A program made the translations under genes and the position numbers. A stretch of 64,000 bases of DNA from Burkholderiales bacterium RIFCSPHIGHO2_01_FULL_63_240. Its GTDB lineage: Bacteria; Pseudomonadota; Gammaproteobacteria; Burkholderiales; Burkholderiaceae_C. Below the pieces are notes generated by a model. That model saw only the letters and a list, made by a program, of their open reading frames with translations, was not told the DNA's origin and searched no databases. Shown here one piece after another: positions 43,387 to 51,731 of the stretch. The stretch is from NCBI GenBank assembly GCA_001770725.1, contig MERU01000001.1, forward strand, positions 186,001 through 250,000, read 5' to 3'. The number at the start of each line of letters is the position of its first letter. Position 1 is the first letter of the stretch.

Positions 43387-44643
43387 GTGCAAGGCATCGT
43401 CTGGATCCTGCTGCTGGCCGTGGCGGCCGTGGTTGGCGCCACCGCCCTGGGGGCCAACGACGGCCTCGTGACCCTGTTCTGGATGGGCTGGCGGGTTGAC
43501 TTCTCGCTCAACCTCTTCCTGCTCGGCCTGCTCGTCTTCATCCTGGCCGTGTACTCGCTGGTGCGCGGCCTCGACGGCCTGCTCAACCTGCCCGAGCGCG
43601 CGCGCCGCTGGCGCATCACCCAGCGCGACCGCCTGGCCCAGGCCGCCCTGCGCGAAGGCCTGGCCCTGTACATGGCCGGTCGCTACACCCGCGCCCACAA
43701 GGCCTGCCAGCGCGCCATCGCCATCCAGGCCGACACGCCCGAGCTCGCGCTCGACGCCGAATTCACCTCGCTGGCCCACCTGCTGTCGGCTGGCAGCCTG
43801 CACCGCCTGCAGGACCGCGCCCGCCGCGACGAGCACCTGCAACGCGCCATCGAGCTCTCGCAGCTCACGCGCAAGCCGCGCGCCACCGAAGAAGGCGCCC
43901 GCCTGCTGGCCGCCGAATGCGCCCTGGAAGACCGCGATGCCGGCCGCGCCCTGCGTGACCTGGCCGAGCTGCCCCCCGGCGTGGCGCGCCGCACCCAGGC
44001 GCTGCGCCTGAAGCTGCAGGCCACCCGGCTGGCGCGCCAGCCGATGGAAGCGCTCAAGACCGCGCGCCTGCTGGCCAAGCACCAGGGCTTCACCGCTGGC
44101 GCCGCCGAAGGCCTGCTCCGATCGCTGGCCAGCGAGGCCCTGGGGGCCGCACGCGACGTCGACCAGTTGCGCGCCCTGTGGAACACGCTCGATGCCAGCG
44201 ACCGCCGCGACCCGCTGGTGGCCGCCCGCGCCGCGCGCCGCATGGCCGACCTGGGTGCGCCGCAAGAGGCCCGTCAGTGGATCGCACCGCTGTGGGACCA
44301 GATCGGCCGACTGACGATGGAGCAATCGACCGCGCTGGCCACCGCGCTGCGCCACGCCCTGCTTGACCTGGAAGCCGAGTGGCTGCCCCGCCTGGACGCC
44401 ACCACCCAGGCCGCCTTGCGCAACCCGCACCTGGCGCTCGCGCTGGGCATGGCACTGGCCGAACGCCAGCTCTGGGGCAAGGCCCGCGGCATGCTGCTGT
44501 CGGCGGCCAACGACCTGGACCTCGACGCCGACGGCCGCCGTCAGGCGTGGGCCCGACTGGGCCAGCTGGCCGAGCAGGAACAGCGCCACGACGAAGCGGC
44601 CCGCTTCTTCCGCCTGGCCGCGCTGCTGGAATCGGGTCGCTGA
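43387..44643 (+). CDS. hemY: HemY protein
   Basis: A 418-residue inner-membrane protein of the HemY (PF07219) family: two membrane helices at about residues 1-22 and 40-65, followed by tetratricopeptide-like repeats in the cytoplasm or periplasm. GANDGLVTLFWMGWRVDFSLNLFLL is the family's characteristic start. The start codon is GTG. It is unrelated to oxygen-dependent protoporphyrinogen oxidase despite the shared symbol. The hemX-hemY gap is 14 bases. Confidence 0.9.
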   Translation: MQGIVWILLLAVAAVVGATALGANDGLVTLFWMGWRVDFSLNLFLLGLLVFILAVYSLVRGLDGLLNLPERARRWRITQRDRLAQAALREGLALYMAGRYTRAHKACQRAIAIQADTPELALDAEFTSLAHLLSAGSLHRLQDRARRDEHLQRAIELSQLTRKPRATEEGARLLAAECALEDRDAGRALRDLAELPPGVARRTQALRLKLQATRLARQPMEALKTARLLAKHQGFTAGAAEGLLRSLASEALGAARDVDQLRALWNTLDASDRRDPLVAARAARRMADLGAPQEARQWIAPLWDQIGRLTMEQSTALATALRHALLDLEAEWLPRLDATTQAALRNPHLALALGMALAERQLWGKARGMLLSAANDLDLDADGRRQAWARLGQLAEQEQRHDEAARFFRLAALLESGR

Positions 44644-44700
44644 CCCCAGCCAGCGGCGCCCCTCGCCACACAGTCGCAATCACGCGACGGGCCCCAATCC

Positions 44701-44730
44701 TTGATTCGTGTCGTCAAAACATGCTATAGT
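44701..44730 (+). promoter_or_regulatory. Promoter of the tRNA-Arg pair
   Basis: TTGATT (44701-44706) and TATAGT (44725-44730) with 18 bases between, ending 13 bases before the mature tRNA. Confidence 0.6.
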
Positions 44731-44743
44731 CTCGCTTCTCTCG

Positions 44744-44820
44744 GCGGCTGTAGCTCAGTTGGATAGAGTACTTGGCTACGAACCAAGGGGTCGTGGGTTC
44801 GAATCCTGCCAGCCGCACCA
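44744..44820 (+). tRNA. tRNA-Arg (anticodon ACG), copy 1
   Basis: 77 bases with encoded CCA. The acceptor stem GCGGCTG (44744-44750) pairs with CAGCCGC before ACCA; the anticodon stem CTTGG/CCAAG closes loop CTACGAA with anticodon ACG; the T loop reads TTCGAAT. A34 is normally edited to inosine by TadA to read CGU, CGC and CGA. Confidence 0.97.
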
Positions 44821-44865
44821 GAGAAACCCGTTCAACATGCGCTCGTTGCATGCTTGGACAACAAT

Positions 44866-44942
44866 GCGGCTGTAGCTCAGTTGGATAGAGTACTTGGCTA
44901 CGAACCAAGGGGTCGTGGGTTCGAATCCTGCCAGCCGCACCA
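44866..44942 (+). tRNA. tRNA-Arg (anticodon ACG), copy 2
   Basis: Identical over all 77 bases to the copy 46 bases upstream, including encoded CCA. Same acceptor and anticodon stems and the ACG anticodon. One transcript probably carries both, ended by the terminator that follows. Confidence 0.97.
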
Positions 44943-44949
44943 ACATCCA

Positions 44950-44981
44950 AACCCACAGGTCACACGGCCTGTGGGTTTTTT
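44950..44981 (+). terminator. Rho-independent terminator of the tRNA-Arg operon
   Basis: Perfect 10-bp stem AACCCACAGG (44950-44959) with CCTGTGGGTT (44968-44977), 8-base loop, followed by a run of six T. A textbook terminator 8 bases after the second tRNA. Confidence 0.92.
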
Positions 44982-45022
44982 GTTGCCTGCACCGCAGGGC
45001 GCCCACCCCGCTCAGGCGCCCT

Positions 45023-45760
45023 TCACACGGGCCGGCGAGCCATGTAGCGCTTGAACCACCACAGAGCCAGCACCGTCACCACCGCCCAGATGGCCGCGAC
45101 CGCATAGGTGCTCGCATCCGGGTTGCGCCAGGCCTCCTTGAGCTGCTCCAAAAAGAGGGACAACACCACCGCGCCAGGCAGAAGTCCGAAGAAGGTGCCC
45201 AGCACGTAATCGCGCAGGCGCACGCGCAGGGCTCCAGCTGCCAAGTTGACCACCATGAACGGCGCCACCGGCATGAAGCGCACCAGCGCGATGGTGATCA
45301 GGCCTCGCTGCTTGAGGTGTGCGTCAAGCAGGCTCAGCCGCCCTTGTGCGAAACGGTCCATGCCGCGCGCACCGGTGAAACGCCCGAAACCATAGGCCAC
45401 CGTGGCCCCCGCCACCATGCCCAGCAGCGAATACGCCATGCCCGGCCAGGGCCCGAAAACCAGCGTGCCCACGGTGATCAAGGCCAGCACCGGAACCGCC
45501 ATCAGCACCATGAGCACATAGCCGCCGATGACGGCCACAGGCCCCAGTGGTTGCGCCAGCAGCCAGGCGCCATGCCGGCTCAGGGCCTGGGGGGACATGT
45601 GCTGCTGCCAATCCGGGTCCTGCCAGGCCAGCATCAAAGCGACCAGCACAACGCCATAGGCACCCAGCAACAGCCAGCGCACCCACGGGATGGGGCGACT
45701 GGATTCTTCGACACGCACTTCCTGACTCCGGCAAGGGGCGGCCCGATCCGCCCCGATCAC
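45023..45760 (-). CDS. TVP38/TMEM64 (DedA-like SNARE) family membrane protein
   Basis: A 245-residue membrane protein of the VTT/SNARE-associated family. Membrane segments are near residues 28-45, 75-110, 115-135, 165-195 and 215-235. The conserved re-entrant motif is seen as FGPWPGMAYSLLGMVAGATVAY and the second as RFMPVAPFMVVNLAAGALRV. Related proteins move phospholipids or undecaprenyl phosphate across the membrane. The start is uncertain: a GTG at 45715 would trim about 15 polar residues. Confidence 0.85.
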   Translation of the reverse strand: MIGADRAAPCRSQEVRVEESSRPIPWVRWLLLGAYGVVLVALMLAWQDPDWQQHMSPQALSRHGAWLLAQPLGPVAVIGGYVLMVLMAVPVLALITVGTLVFGPWPGMAYSLLGMVAGATVAYGFGRFTGARGMDRFAQGRLSLLDAHLKQRGLITIALVRFMPVAPFMVVNLAAGALRVRLRDYVLGTFFGLLPGAVVLSLFLEQLKEAWRNPDASTYAVAAIWAVVTVLALWWFKRYMARRPV

Positions 45761-45869
45761 TCAACACCTTCGGGATGTCGGATCTTGAACCACTTGGCGC
45801 GCGGCGTCAGCCGGGGTGCCCCGCAGTCGCCGTCTGCACCCCTTCATTCCAGGGGGCGTTCAACGTCAA

Positions 45870-48614
45870 TCAGGTCACCTCGATGGCGTCCGCGCTGGCG
45901 ACGATCCCCGCTGGCGCCGTCAGGGCCGGCAACCACAGCGTCACCGTGGTGCCCACACCATGCTCGCTGCTCACCCCCACCTGGCCACCGTGCAACTCGA
46001 CGATCTCCTTGACGATGGTCATCCCCAGGCCCGTGCCAGGGATCTTGCCCGAGGTGTCTGCCCGGAAAAACCGGTCGAAGACTTTCTCGAGCTGCTGCGG
46101 CGTCATGCCCAGGCCCTGGTCGGTCACGCGGATGCCGCATTCCAGCCTGCCCAGGCGGTCCCGCCAGACCAGGTCCAGCGCGATGTCCCCGCCATCGGGA
46201 GAGTACTTGTAGGCGTTCGACAGCACGTTGGTGACGGCCAGCGACAGCTTCTCGCGATCGGCATCGACCAGGATGGGCTCCCCCGGCAGCGACACATCGA
46301 CCTTGCGCGCATCGTTGTGCATCAGCAGACCGGCCACGGTGGCCTCGATGATCGGCTGCAGCTGCAGGCGTTCGCGCCTGAAGTCCTTGCCGCGCCGGGA
46401 CTCGATGCGCGCCAGGTCCAGCAGCTCGTTGACCAGGTTGATGAGCACCGAGGCCTGGCGATGGATGGTCGAGAGCATGTCGTTGCGACGCTCGTCGCTG
46501 AACTGTCGTTTGAGCAGCAGCTCCGTGAACCCGAAGATGCTGACCATGGGCGTGCGCAACTCGTGCGCGGCCATGGCCAGGAACTCGCTCTTCATGCGAT
46601 CGACTTCCTGCTCGTGCGTGATGTCCCGGAAGTACATCACCGTTTCATTGTCATGGCCCCCGTGGCGAACACGGCGCAACAGCGTGCGCGCGCAGGGGGT
46701 GTGCAGGTGCAACACCTCGCGGGTGGCAGCCGGACCGGACTCGGCCTCGGGCCCCGCCGAGCCCCCTGCGTCGCCCTCCTGCACCTCGCGGGATTTGCAC
46801 CGCTCGAGCAGTTGCTCTTCCAGCGCCGGCAAGGACTGCCCCACCAGGTCGGCCGCCAGCAAGCCGGTCATGCGCTCGAACGCCGGGTTGACGATGCTGA
46901 CCTCGCCACGCTTGTCCAGCACCACGAAACCGTCCGGGCTCAAATCGAACACGGCGTTGAGCCGCTCGGTTCGCAGGTGCAGCACCTGCTCCGCGGCGAT
47001 GCGGTCGGTGATGTCGGTGGCGACGCCGACGTAGTGCGTCAGCACGCCATCTGTCCCCAGCACAGGCGAAATCGCCAGGTCGTTGTAGAACAGCTGGCCA
47101 TTCTTGCGGTAGTTGCGAACCACGACCTGGCAAGCGCGACCTTCCCGCACGGCTTCGCGCATGCTGGTGATGCCAGGCTGGCCCACGTCATCGCGCTGCA
47201 GCATGCGGCAGTTGAAGCCAAGCAGCTCGTGGGTCTCGTAGCCCGTGATCTGCTCGAAGGCATGGTTGACGTAGATCATGGGCTGGTTGGGCAGCGTCAT
47301 CGAGACGATGATCACGCCATCGGCGGACGATGCCAGCGCCCGATCGCGCAGCAGCAGCTCCTGCTCGGCCCACTTGGCATCGGTGGTGTCGCGAACGATG
47401 AAAGTCTGGATGAGTTCGTTGTCCACCGTCGCCCGACTGGCCGACACGGCGACCGGAAAGCGCACCCCTTCGTTGCGACACCCCACGCTTTCGTGCCCGA
47501 TGACCCGGCCCGAGAAACCACAGGTGTTGAACCAGTCATCGAGGCTGCCTTCCCCCAGGTTCGGCAACACCGCCTGGATCGGCTGACCAACCAGCGACTC
47601 GACAGGCTGCCCGAAGATGCTCGTGACCGCCTGGTTGCACCAACGCACGAGCCCCTCGCCGTCAACCATCAGGATGGCGTCGGGTGCGGTGTCCATGATC
47701 GCCTGATGGCGCGATTGCGTGCGTTGCAGGGCCATGCCCATGTCGCGAGCCATCTCTCGCGCGCGCACACGGGTCGAGATCAGCATCAGATAGCCATGCA
47801 AGGCCGCCAGCGTGAACAGCAGCCCCGCGACACAGGCGATCCAGATGCCGGCCTGCCGCCCGATGACCTCGTGCCACGGCAGGCTGACGGAGTCGGCCCG
47901 AACGCGCAGTTGCAAGGTGCCACCACCCGCTTCGACCGGCACCTGCGCGATCAGGCCACCCGCATCTTCGGGAACCCGAGCCATCGACCCGTCCAGCGAC
48001 AGTTGCAACTCGCCGCTGTTGCTGCCGTCCGTGCCCCCCCCCAGCAGCCAGCTTCGCGAGACCGGCATGAGCACCCACCCCCGCGCCGGAAGCGCCAGCC
48101 GAGTGGCCAGCAACCAGCCACCCATGAAGTCGCCCGACTGGGCCACCGGACAAAGTGCGTGCCGCGCCGTCGCGGGCATCCTGTGCAGGCACTCGGCGCC
48201 AACGCGCGCCTGCGCGTCATCGAGGTCGAGCCGACCGGAGATCATGTCGGCGTCCACGTCCTCGGTGCGCAGAACCGTCACCCCGCCCACCGACCAGGTG
48301 CCGTTGAGCACACCCGACAGGCGGACCTGCTCGCCAGTCCAATGGGCGACCTGATCGACCAGGGCCTGTTGCTGATCGAGCCTGGTCTGCACCACCATCT
48401 GCTGTTGATGCACCAGGGTCTGGAAGACGCTCCACTGGCGGTTTCTCTCGACCCACCAGACCAGGCTGCCCGCCAGGCACGTCATCAGCAGCCCGATCAG
48501 CACGATGGCCATGACCGCGTGGGAGCGTGGGATGCGCCCCGTCCACCGCTCCAGGCGCTCAAGCGCCTTGAGCACCGGCGCGGGCAGGGGCTGGTTGCCA
48601 GGTTGTTCGGTCAT
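45870..48614 (-). CDS. Membrane histidine kinase with PAS, LOV-like and PAS domains
   Basis: A 914-residue sensor kinase. Membrane helices at about 33-54 and 257-280 enclose a periplasmic sensor; PAS at 305-415; a LOV-like domain at 420-540; PAS at 550-660 interrupted by an acidic/Gly stretch; DHp with AHELRTPM (His684); HATPase with NAYKYS near 800 and GTGLGMTIV near 868. The LOV-like domain has GFNCRMLQ with Cys469, the photoactive Cys of GxNCRFLQ, plus NYRKNGQLFYND, but the signal-transmitting Gln of the last strand (GVQ in LOV) is Ala (GVATD). It could sense blue light via flavin, but this is inference. The receiver at 48646 is 31 bases upstream. Confidence 0.87.
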   Translation of the reverse strand: MTEQPGNQPLPAPVLKALERLERWTGRIPRSHAVMAIVLIGLLMTCLAGSLVWWVERNRQWSVFQTLVHQQQMVVQTRLDQQQALVDQVAHWTGEQVRLSGVLNGTWSVGGVTVLRTEDVDADMISGRLDLDDAQARVGAECLHRMPATARHALCPVAQSGDFMGGWLLATRLALPARGWVLMPVSRSWLLGGGTDGSNSGELQLSLDGSMARVPEDAGGLIAQVPVEAGGGTLQLRVRADSVSLPWHEVIGRQAGIWIACVAGLLFTLAALHGYLMLISTRVRAREMARDMGMALQRTQSRHQAIMDTAPDAILMVDGEGLVRWCNQAVTSIFGQPVESLVGQPIQAVLPNLGEGSLDDWFNTCGFSGRVIGHESVGCRNEGVRFPVAVSASRATVDNELIQTFIVRDTTDAKWAEQELLLRDRALASSADGVIIVSMTLPNQPMIYVNHAFEQITGYETHELLGFNCRMLQRDDVGQPGITSMREAVREGRACQVVVRNYRKNGQLFYNDLAISPVLGTDGVLTHYVGVATDITDRIAAEQVLHLRTERLNAVFDLSPDGFVVLDKRGEVSIVNPAFERMTGLLAADLVGQSLPALEEQLLERCKSREVQEGDAGGSAGPEAESGPAATREVLHLHTPCARTLLRRVRHGGHDNETVMYFRDITHEQEVDRMKSEFLAMAAHELRTPMVSIFGFTELLLKRQFSDERRNDMLSTIHRQASVLINLVNELLDLARIESRRGKDFRRERLQLQPIIEATVAGLLMHNDARKVDVSLPGEPILVDADREKLSLAVTNVLSNAYKYSPDGGDIALDLVWRDRLGRLECGIRVTDQGLGMTPQQLEKVFDRFFRADTSGKIPGTGLGMTIVKEIVELHGGQVGVSSEHGVGTTVTLWLPALTAPAGIVASADAIEVT

Positions 48615-48645
48615 GGCGACCCCTTTCCTGCCGCGTTGCGCGGTC

Positions 48646-49023
48646 TCAGGCCGCCGCGCTCACCATGGCCTCGACACGCTCGATCAACTCCAGCGGGCTG
48701 AACGGTTTGACCAGGTAGGCGTCGGCACCGGCGGCCTCGCCAGCGGCGAGGTCGGAGGCCTGGCCACGCGCCGTGAGCATGACCACCTGGATCGAGCTCA
48801 GGGCAGGGTCTTGCTTGATGCGCGCACAGACCTGGTAGCCATCGAGCAGCCCCGGCATCATGACGTCGAGCAGCATGATGGCCGGCTTGATGGCGCGGGC
48901 CATGTTCAGGCCATTCTCGCCATCGTTGGCCTCGTGGATCTCGAAGTCCCCGAACTCCAGGGTCATGCGGATGAGCTTGCAGATGTCGGGCTGGTCTTCG
49001 ACGATGAGGATGCGGTGGGCCAT
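48646..49023 (-). CDS. Single-domain response regulator (CheY-like)
   Basis: A 125-residue receiver only. Acidic residues Glu9/Asp10 (ILIVEDQPD), phospho-acceptor Asp53 (MLLDVMMPG) and Lys106 (YLVKPFSP) are all in place, with a Thr in LTARG. It carries no output domain, so it acts by protein binding or phosphotransfer. It sits between the LOV-like kinase and the His-less kinase and is the only fully canonical receiver in the cluster. Confidence 0.93.
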   Translation of the reverse strand: MAHRILIVEDQPDICKLIRMTLEFGDFEIHEANDGENGLNMARAIKPAIMLLDVMMPGLLDGYQVCARIKQDPALSSIQVVMLTARGQASDLAAGEAAGADAYLVKPFSPLELIERVEAMVSAAA

Positions 49024-49090
49024 GGTGTGCTCCGAGGTGTCCGGTGATGTCGGTCTTGCTGACAGGTTGCCAACAGGACAGCCGCGGGAT

Positions 49091-50230
49091 TCAACGCGCC
49101 GCGGGGGCGTCTGTCACGGAGGCAGGTGCCGTGTCGCCACCTTTGGCCCGGCGGGCCATGCTGCGAGTCAGCAGCTCAGACATGTCGCGGGCGTAGCGGT
49201 GGGCCTGCTCGACCGACAGCTGAGCATCCTGGGTGTTCGGGGCCCCGGCCGGCAACTCCAGCACGAAGTCCACTGAATCGAACTCGTCCTCGATGCGCAC
49301 ACAACCGCCATGCTGCTCCAGGATGCGCTGGCTCAGCGCCAGGCCGATGCCCTGGCGCGCCTCCCCTGGCTTGCCTGTGTCGCCCACACCGAACGGCACG
49401 AACGCACCGCGCCGCTCGTGATGGGACACGAACAGGCCCTGGTTGCGCGCTCGCACGTTGACGCGTGCGCCCACGGCCTGGATCGACAGCTCGATCAGGT
49501 CGCCCGACTGCGCGCTGCGCACCGACTGCTCCAGGTACTCCGACATGGCCTTGCTCAGCCAGTGGCTGCTGCCATAGACGGCTGGCAGGTCGTCGCTCAG
49601 GCCATGGGCCGACAGGGTGATGTTGCGCGCCCGAGCCGCCGGCATGACCTCACCCAGGGCGTGACGCAACAGGTCGGACAGCAGGATGCGCTCGTCACGC
49701 TGGATGGCGCTTTTGCCAAACACCGACACCAGGTCCCGCAGCTTGCCCAGCTTCACCGACAGGCTGCTGGCATCTTCGACGAGGCATGCCAGCTCGCCCA
49801 TGGCGCCTTGCTGCTGAACGATCCGCGCGATCTGGGGTAGCTTCTGGGCCAGGGCCTCGATGGGTTTCGCCATCTCGGCCTCGATGTAGCCGACGAGGTT
49901 CTCCAGTGCCTGCGAGTACCAGCGTTCTTCCGAAACATTGTTGAGCACGACCATCAGGTCGTTGCCCACCGGCGCGCCAATGAGCACCGCGCGGATGCAG
50001 TCAGGGTGGGCCTCCTGGGTGGTCAACTCAAACTGGAAAGGCAGCTTCAGCATGCCCTGAGCCCCCGCCTTGACCGTGCGCTCGGCCACGGGGTCCATCA
50101 TGGCCTGCCCGAGCATGACGGGCGTCATCTGCACAGCTGCCTTGTTGGCGTAACGCACGATGCCATCGCGCTGAACCCAGACCACGCCACTCTTGACCTG
50201 GTCGAACAACTGTCTGAAGGCTTCGTTCAT
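49091..50230 (-). CDS. PAS-HATPase kinase-like protein lacking the phospho-acceptor His
   Basis: A 379-residue cytoplasmic protein. A PAS domain (residues 5-105, starting LFDQVKSGVVWVQRDGIVRYANKAA) is followed by a DHp-like helix, then an HATPase-type domain with GIGLALSQRIL. At the H box, where SHEMRTP stands in normal kinases, the sequence reads EAEMAKP, with Ala118 in the place of His. The N-box region (KAMSEYLEQSVRSA) also lacks the usual Asn. No other His lies in the DHp. It probably does not autophosphorylate; it may regulate by binding. Neighbours are a receiver and an HTH pseudo-receiver. Confidence 0.8.
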   Translation of the reverse strand: MNEAFRQLFDQVKSGVVWVQRDGIVRYANKAAVQMTPVMLGQAMMDPVAERTVKAGAQGMLKLPFQFELTTQEAHPDCIRAVLIGAPVGNDLMVVLNNVSEERWYSQALENLVGYIEAEMAKPIEALAQKLPQIARIVQQQGAMGELACLVEDASSLSVKLGKLRDLVSVFGKSAIQRDERILLSDLLRHALGEVMPAARARNITLSAHGLSDDLPAVYGSSHWLSKAMSEYLEQSVRSAQSGDLIELSIQAVGARVNVRARNQGLFVSHHERRGAFVPFGVGDTGKPGEARQGIGLALSQRILEQHGGCVRIEDEFDSVDFVLELPAGAPNTQDAQLSVEQAHRYARDMSELLTRSMARRAKGGDTAPASVTDAPAAR

Positions 50231-50254
50231 GGTGCGCTCCTTGGCGCGATGGGT

Positions 50255-50947
50255 TCACGACACCCGCTGATGCAGCAGCCATCGACCCACGCGCACGGCA
50301 ACGCCCTCGGGAGAGACGGGCAGTTGCATCAATTCGACGCTGGCCGGCAGGCCACCACGTCGCCTCAATTCGGCCTCGTCGAGGTGGCTCAGCGCCAGGA
50401 TGCGCATGCCCGCGATCGACTCGCACCTCTCCAGGGTGCGCAACATCGCCAGGCCATCCATGCCGGGCAATTCGAGGTTGGTGATGAGCAGGTCGGGCGC
50501 CTTCTGGCCGATCTGCAGCAGCGCGAGGTAGCCGGTCTCGGCAAAGCGCAGCTGAATGTTCGGCAGGAACGGCGACAACGCCTGTTCGCAGCGCACCTGC
50601 CAGATGGGGTTGTCGGCCACGAGCAGCACATCGAGTGGACCAGGGCCCGCGCCGACCGAAGCGTGCTTCGCCGGGGGCCGCTCCTCTGGCGCCTCTGCCT
50701 CATGCGACCTGGGGCGCGATGCCCGGCCGGATCGGGCCTGCAGCTCGCCCCCCAGCCCGGTCGACAAAGCCAGGGCCTCGACCGCGTTGTGAGGGATGCG
50801 CCGGTGCCCGCCCGGGGTGCGCGCCGCCGGCAGGATGTCGGCTTCCACCCAAAGCTGCACCGTCCGCAGAGACACACCCAGCCGCTGCGCGGCTTCGCGG
50901 GTGGTGAGCATGCGGGCGCCAGGGCCCAGGGGGATCACTTGGGACAT
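50255..50947 (-). CDS. MerR/excisionase-type HTH protein with a pseudo-receiver
   Basis: A 230-residue protein. Residues 13-60 are a MerR/excisionase-like helix-turn-helix (MLTTREAAQRLGVSLRTVQLWVEADILPAARTPGGHRRI). A Pro/Glu linker leads to a receiver-fold domain (105-225). Its active site is altered: the acidic pair reads ADN instead of DD, the acceptor Asp is Asn157 (LLITNLELPGMDG), and the conserved Lys is Leu209 (LMQLPVSP). It should bind DNA in a phosphorylation-independent way. It is the first gene of the signalling run and divergent from greB, 193 bases apart. Confidence 0.82.
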   Translation of the reverse strand: MSQVIPLGPGARMLTTREAAQRLGVSLRTVQLWVEADILPAARTPGGHRRIPHNAVEALALSTGLGGELQARSGRASRPRSHEAEAPEERPPAKHASVGAGPGPLDVLLVADNPIWQVRCEQALSPFLPNIQLRFAETGYLALLQIGQKAPDLLITNLELPGMDGLAMLRTLERCESIAGMRILALSHLDEAELRRRGGLPASVELMQLPVSPEGVAVRVGRWLLHQRVS

Positions 50948-51140
50948 CTTCAGGGGACTCCGGAAGCGTTTGTTGCCAACTGACCTTGATATCGGCAGCC
51001 GGTTTCATTTTTGCAAGTTGAGTCTCGCAATGACAGCCCCGAACGCGCACAAACATGGGGTCGCCGTGAACAAATGACGCTACCGGCTCAAGTCACCCGA
51101 CGCTGGCCTGGCTGGCGGGGATTCGGCACAATCGCCGCCC

Positions 51141-51704
51141 ATGAGCAAGGCTTTCACCAAGGAACCCGAAGGCGAGGACGACGACGACCTCGCCCTGCCC
51201 CCGCTGCCTGCGGGCACGCGCAACTACATGACGCCGCAGGGCTACCAGCGCCTGCGCACCGAGCTGCTCAACCTGATCGACATCGAGCGCCCCAAGGTCG
51301 TCGAGATCGTGCACTGGGCCGCCTCCAACGGCGACCGCTCGGAAAACGGCGACTACATCTACGGCAAGAAGCGCCTGCGCGAGATCGACCGCCGCATCCG
51401 GTTCCTGACCAAGCGTCTGGACATCGCCGAGGTGGCCGACCCCAGCCAGCACCATGGCCGCGACCAGGTCTTCTTCGGCGCCACCGTCACCTACGAAAAC
51501 CAGGAAGGCGTGGCTCGCACCATCACCATCAAGGGCATCGACGAGGCCGATGCCCTGCAAGGCGAGGTCAGCTGGGTGTCACCGATCGCTCGGGCGCTGC
51601 TCAAGTCGCGCGAGGGCGACGAGGTGACGCTGATGACGCCGGGCGGCGTCGAGAAGATCGAAGTGATCGAGGTTCGCTACCCCAAGCCGGAGACGGCGCA
51701 CTGA
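51141..51704 (+). CDS. greB: Transcription elongation factor GreB
   Basis: A 187-residue GreB that stimulates RNA cleavage in backtracked RNA polymerase. The N-terminal coiled-coil has NYMTPQGYQRLRTEL and DRSENGDYIYGKKRLREIDRRIRFL, which contains the acidic tip; the C-terminal FKBP-like domain ends GVEKIEVIEV. An acidic N-terminal extension (EPEGEDDDD) is typical in this order. Its usual partner spoT is convergent here. Confidence 0.95.
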   Translation: MSKAFTKEPEGEDDDDLALPPLPAGTRNYMTPQGYQRLRTELLNLIDIERPKVVEIVHWAASNGDRSENGDYIYGKKRLREIDRRIRFLTKRLDIAEVADPSQHHGRDQVFFGATVTYENQEGVARTITIKGIDEADALQGEVSWVSPIARALLKSREGDEVTLMTPGGVEKIEVIEVRYPKPETAH

Positions 51705-51731
51705 CCCACCGGCCCACGCTCAGGCCCACGC

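Noticed and set aside
45816-48701. 961-codon plus-strand frame opposite the LOV-like kinase
   Set aside because: Rich in His/Arg/Gln from GC-biased antisense reading; no domain, and the kinase on the minus strand is clear.
50989-50996. GCCGATAT (minus strand) as a sigma-28 -10 for the HTH-pseudoreceiver gene
   Set aside because: The -10 match is good, but no TAAAGTTT-like element lies 11 bases upstream (TGCAAAAA only).
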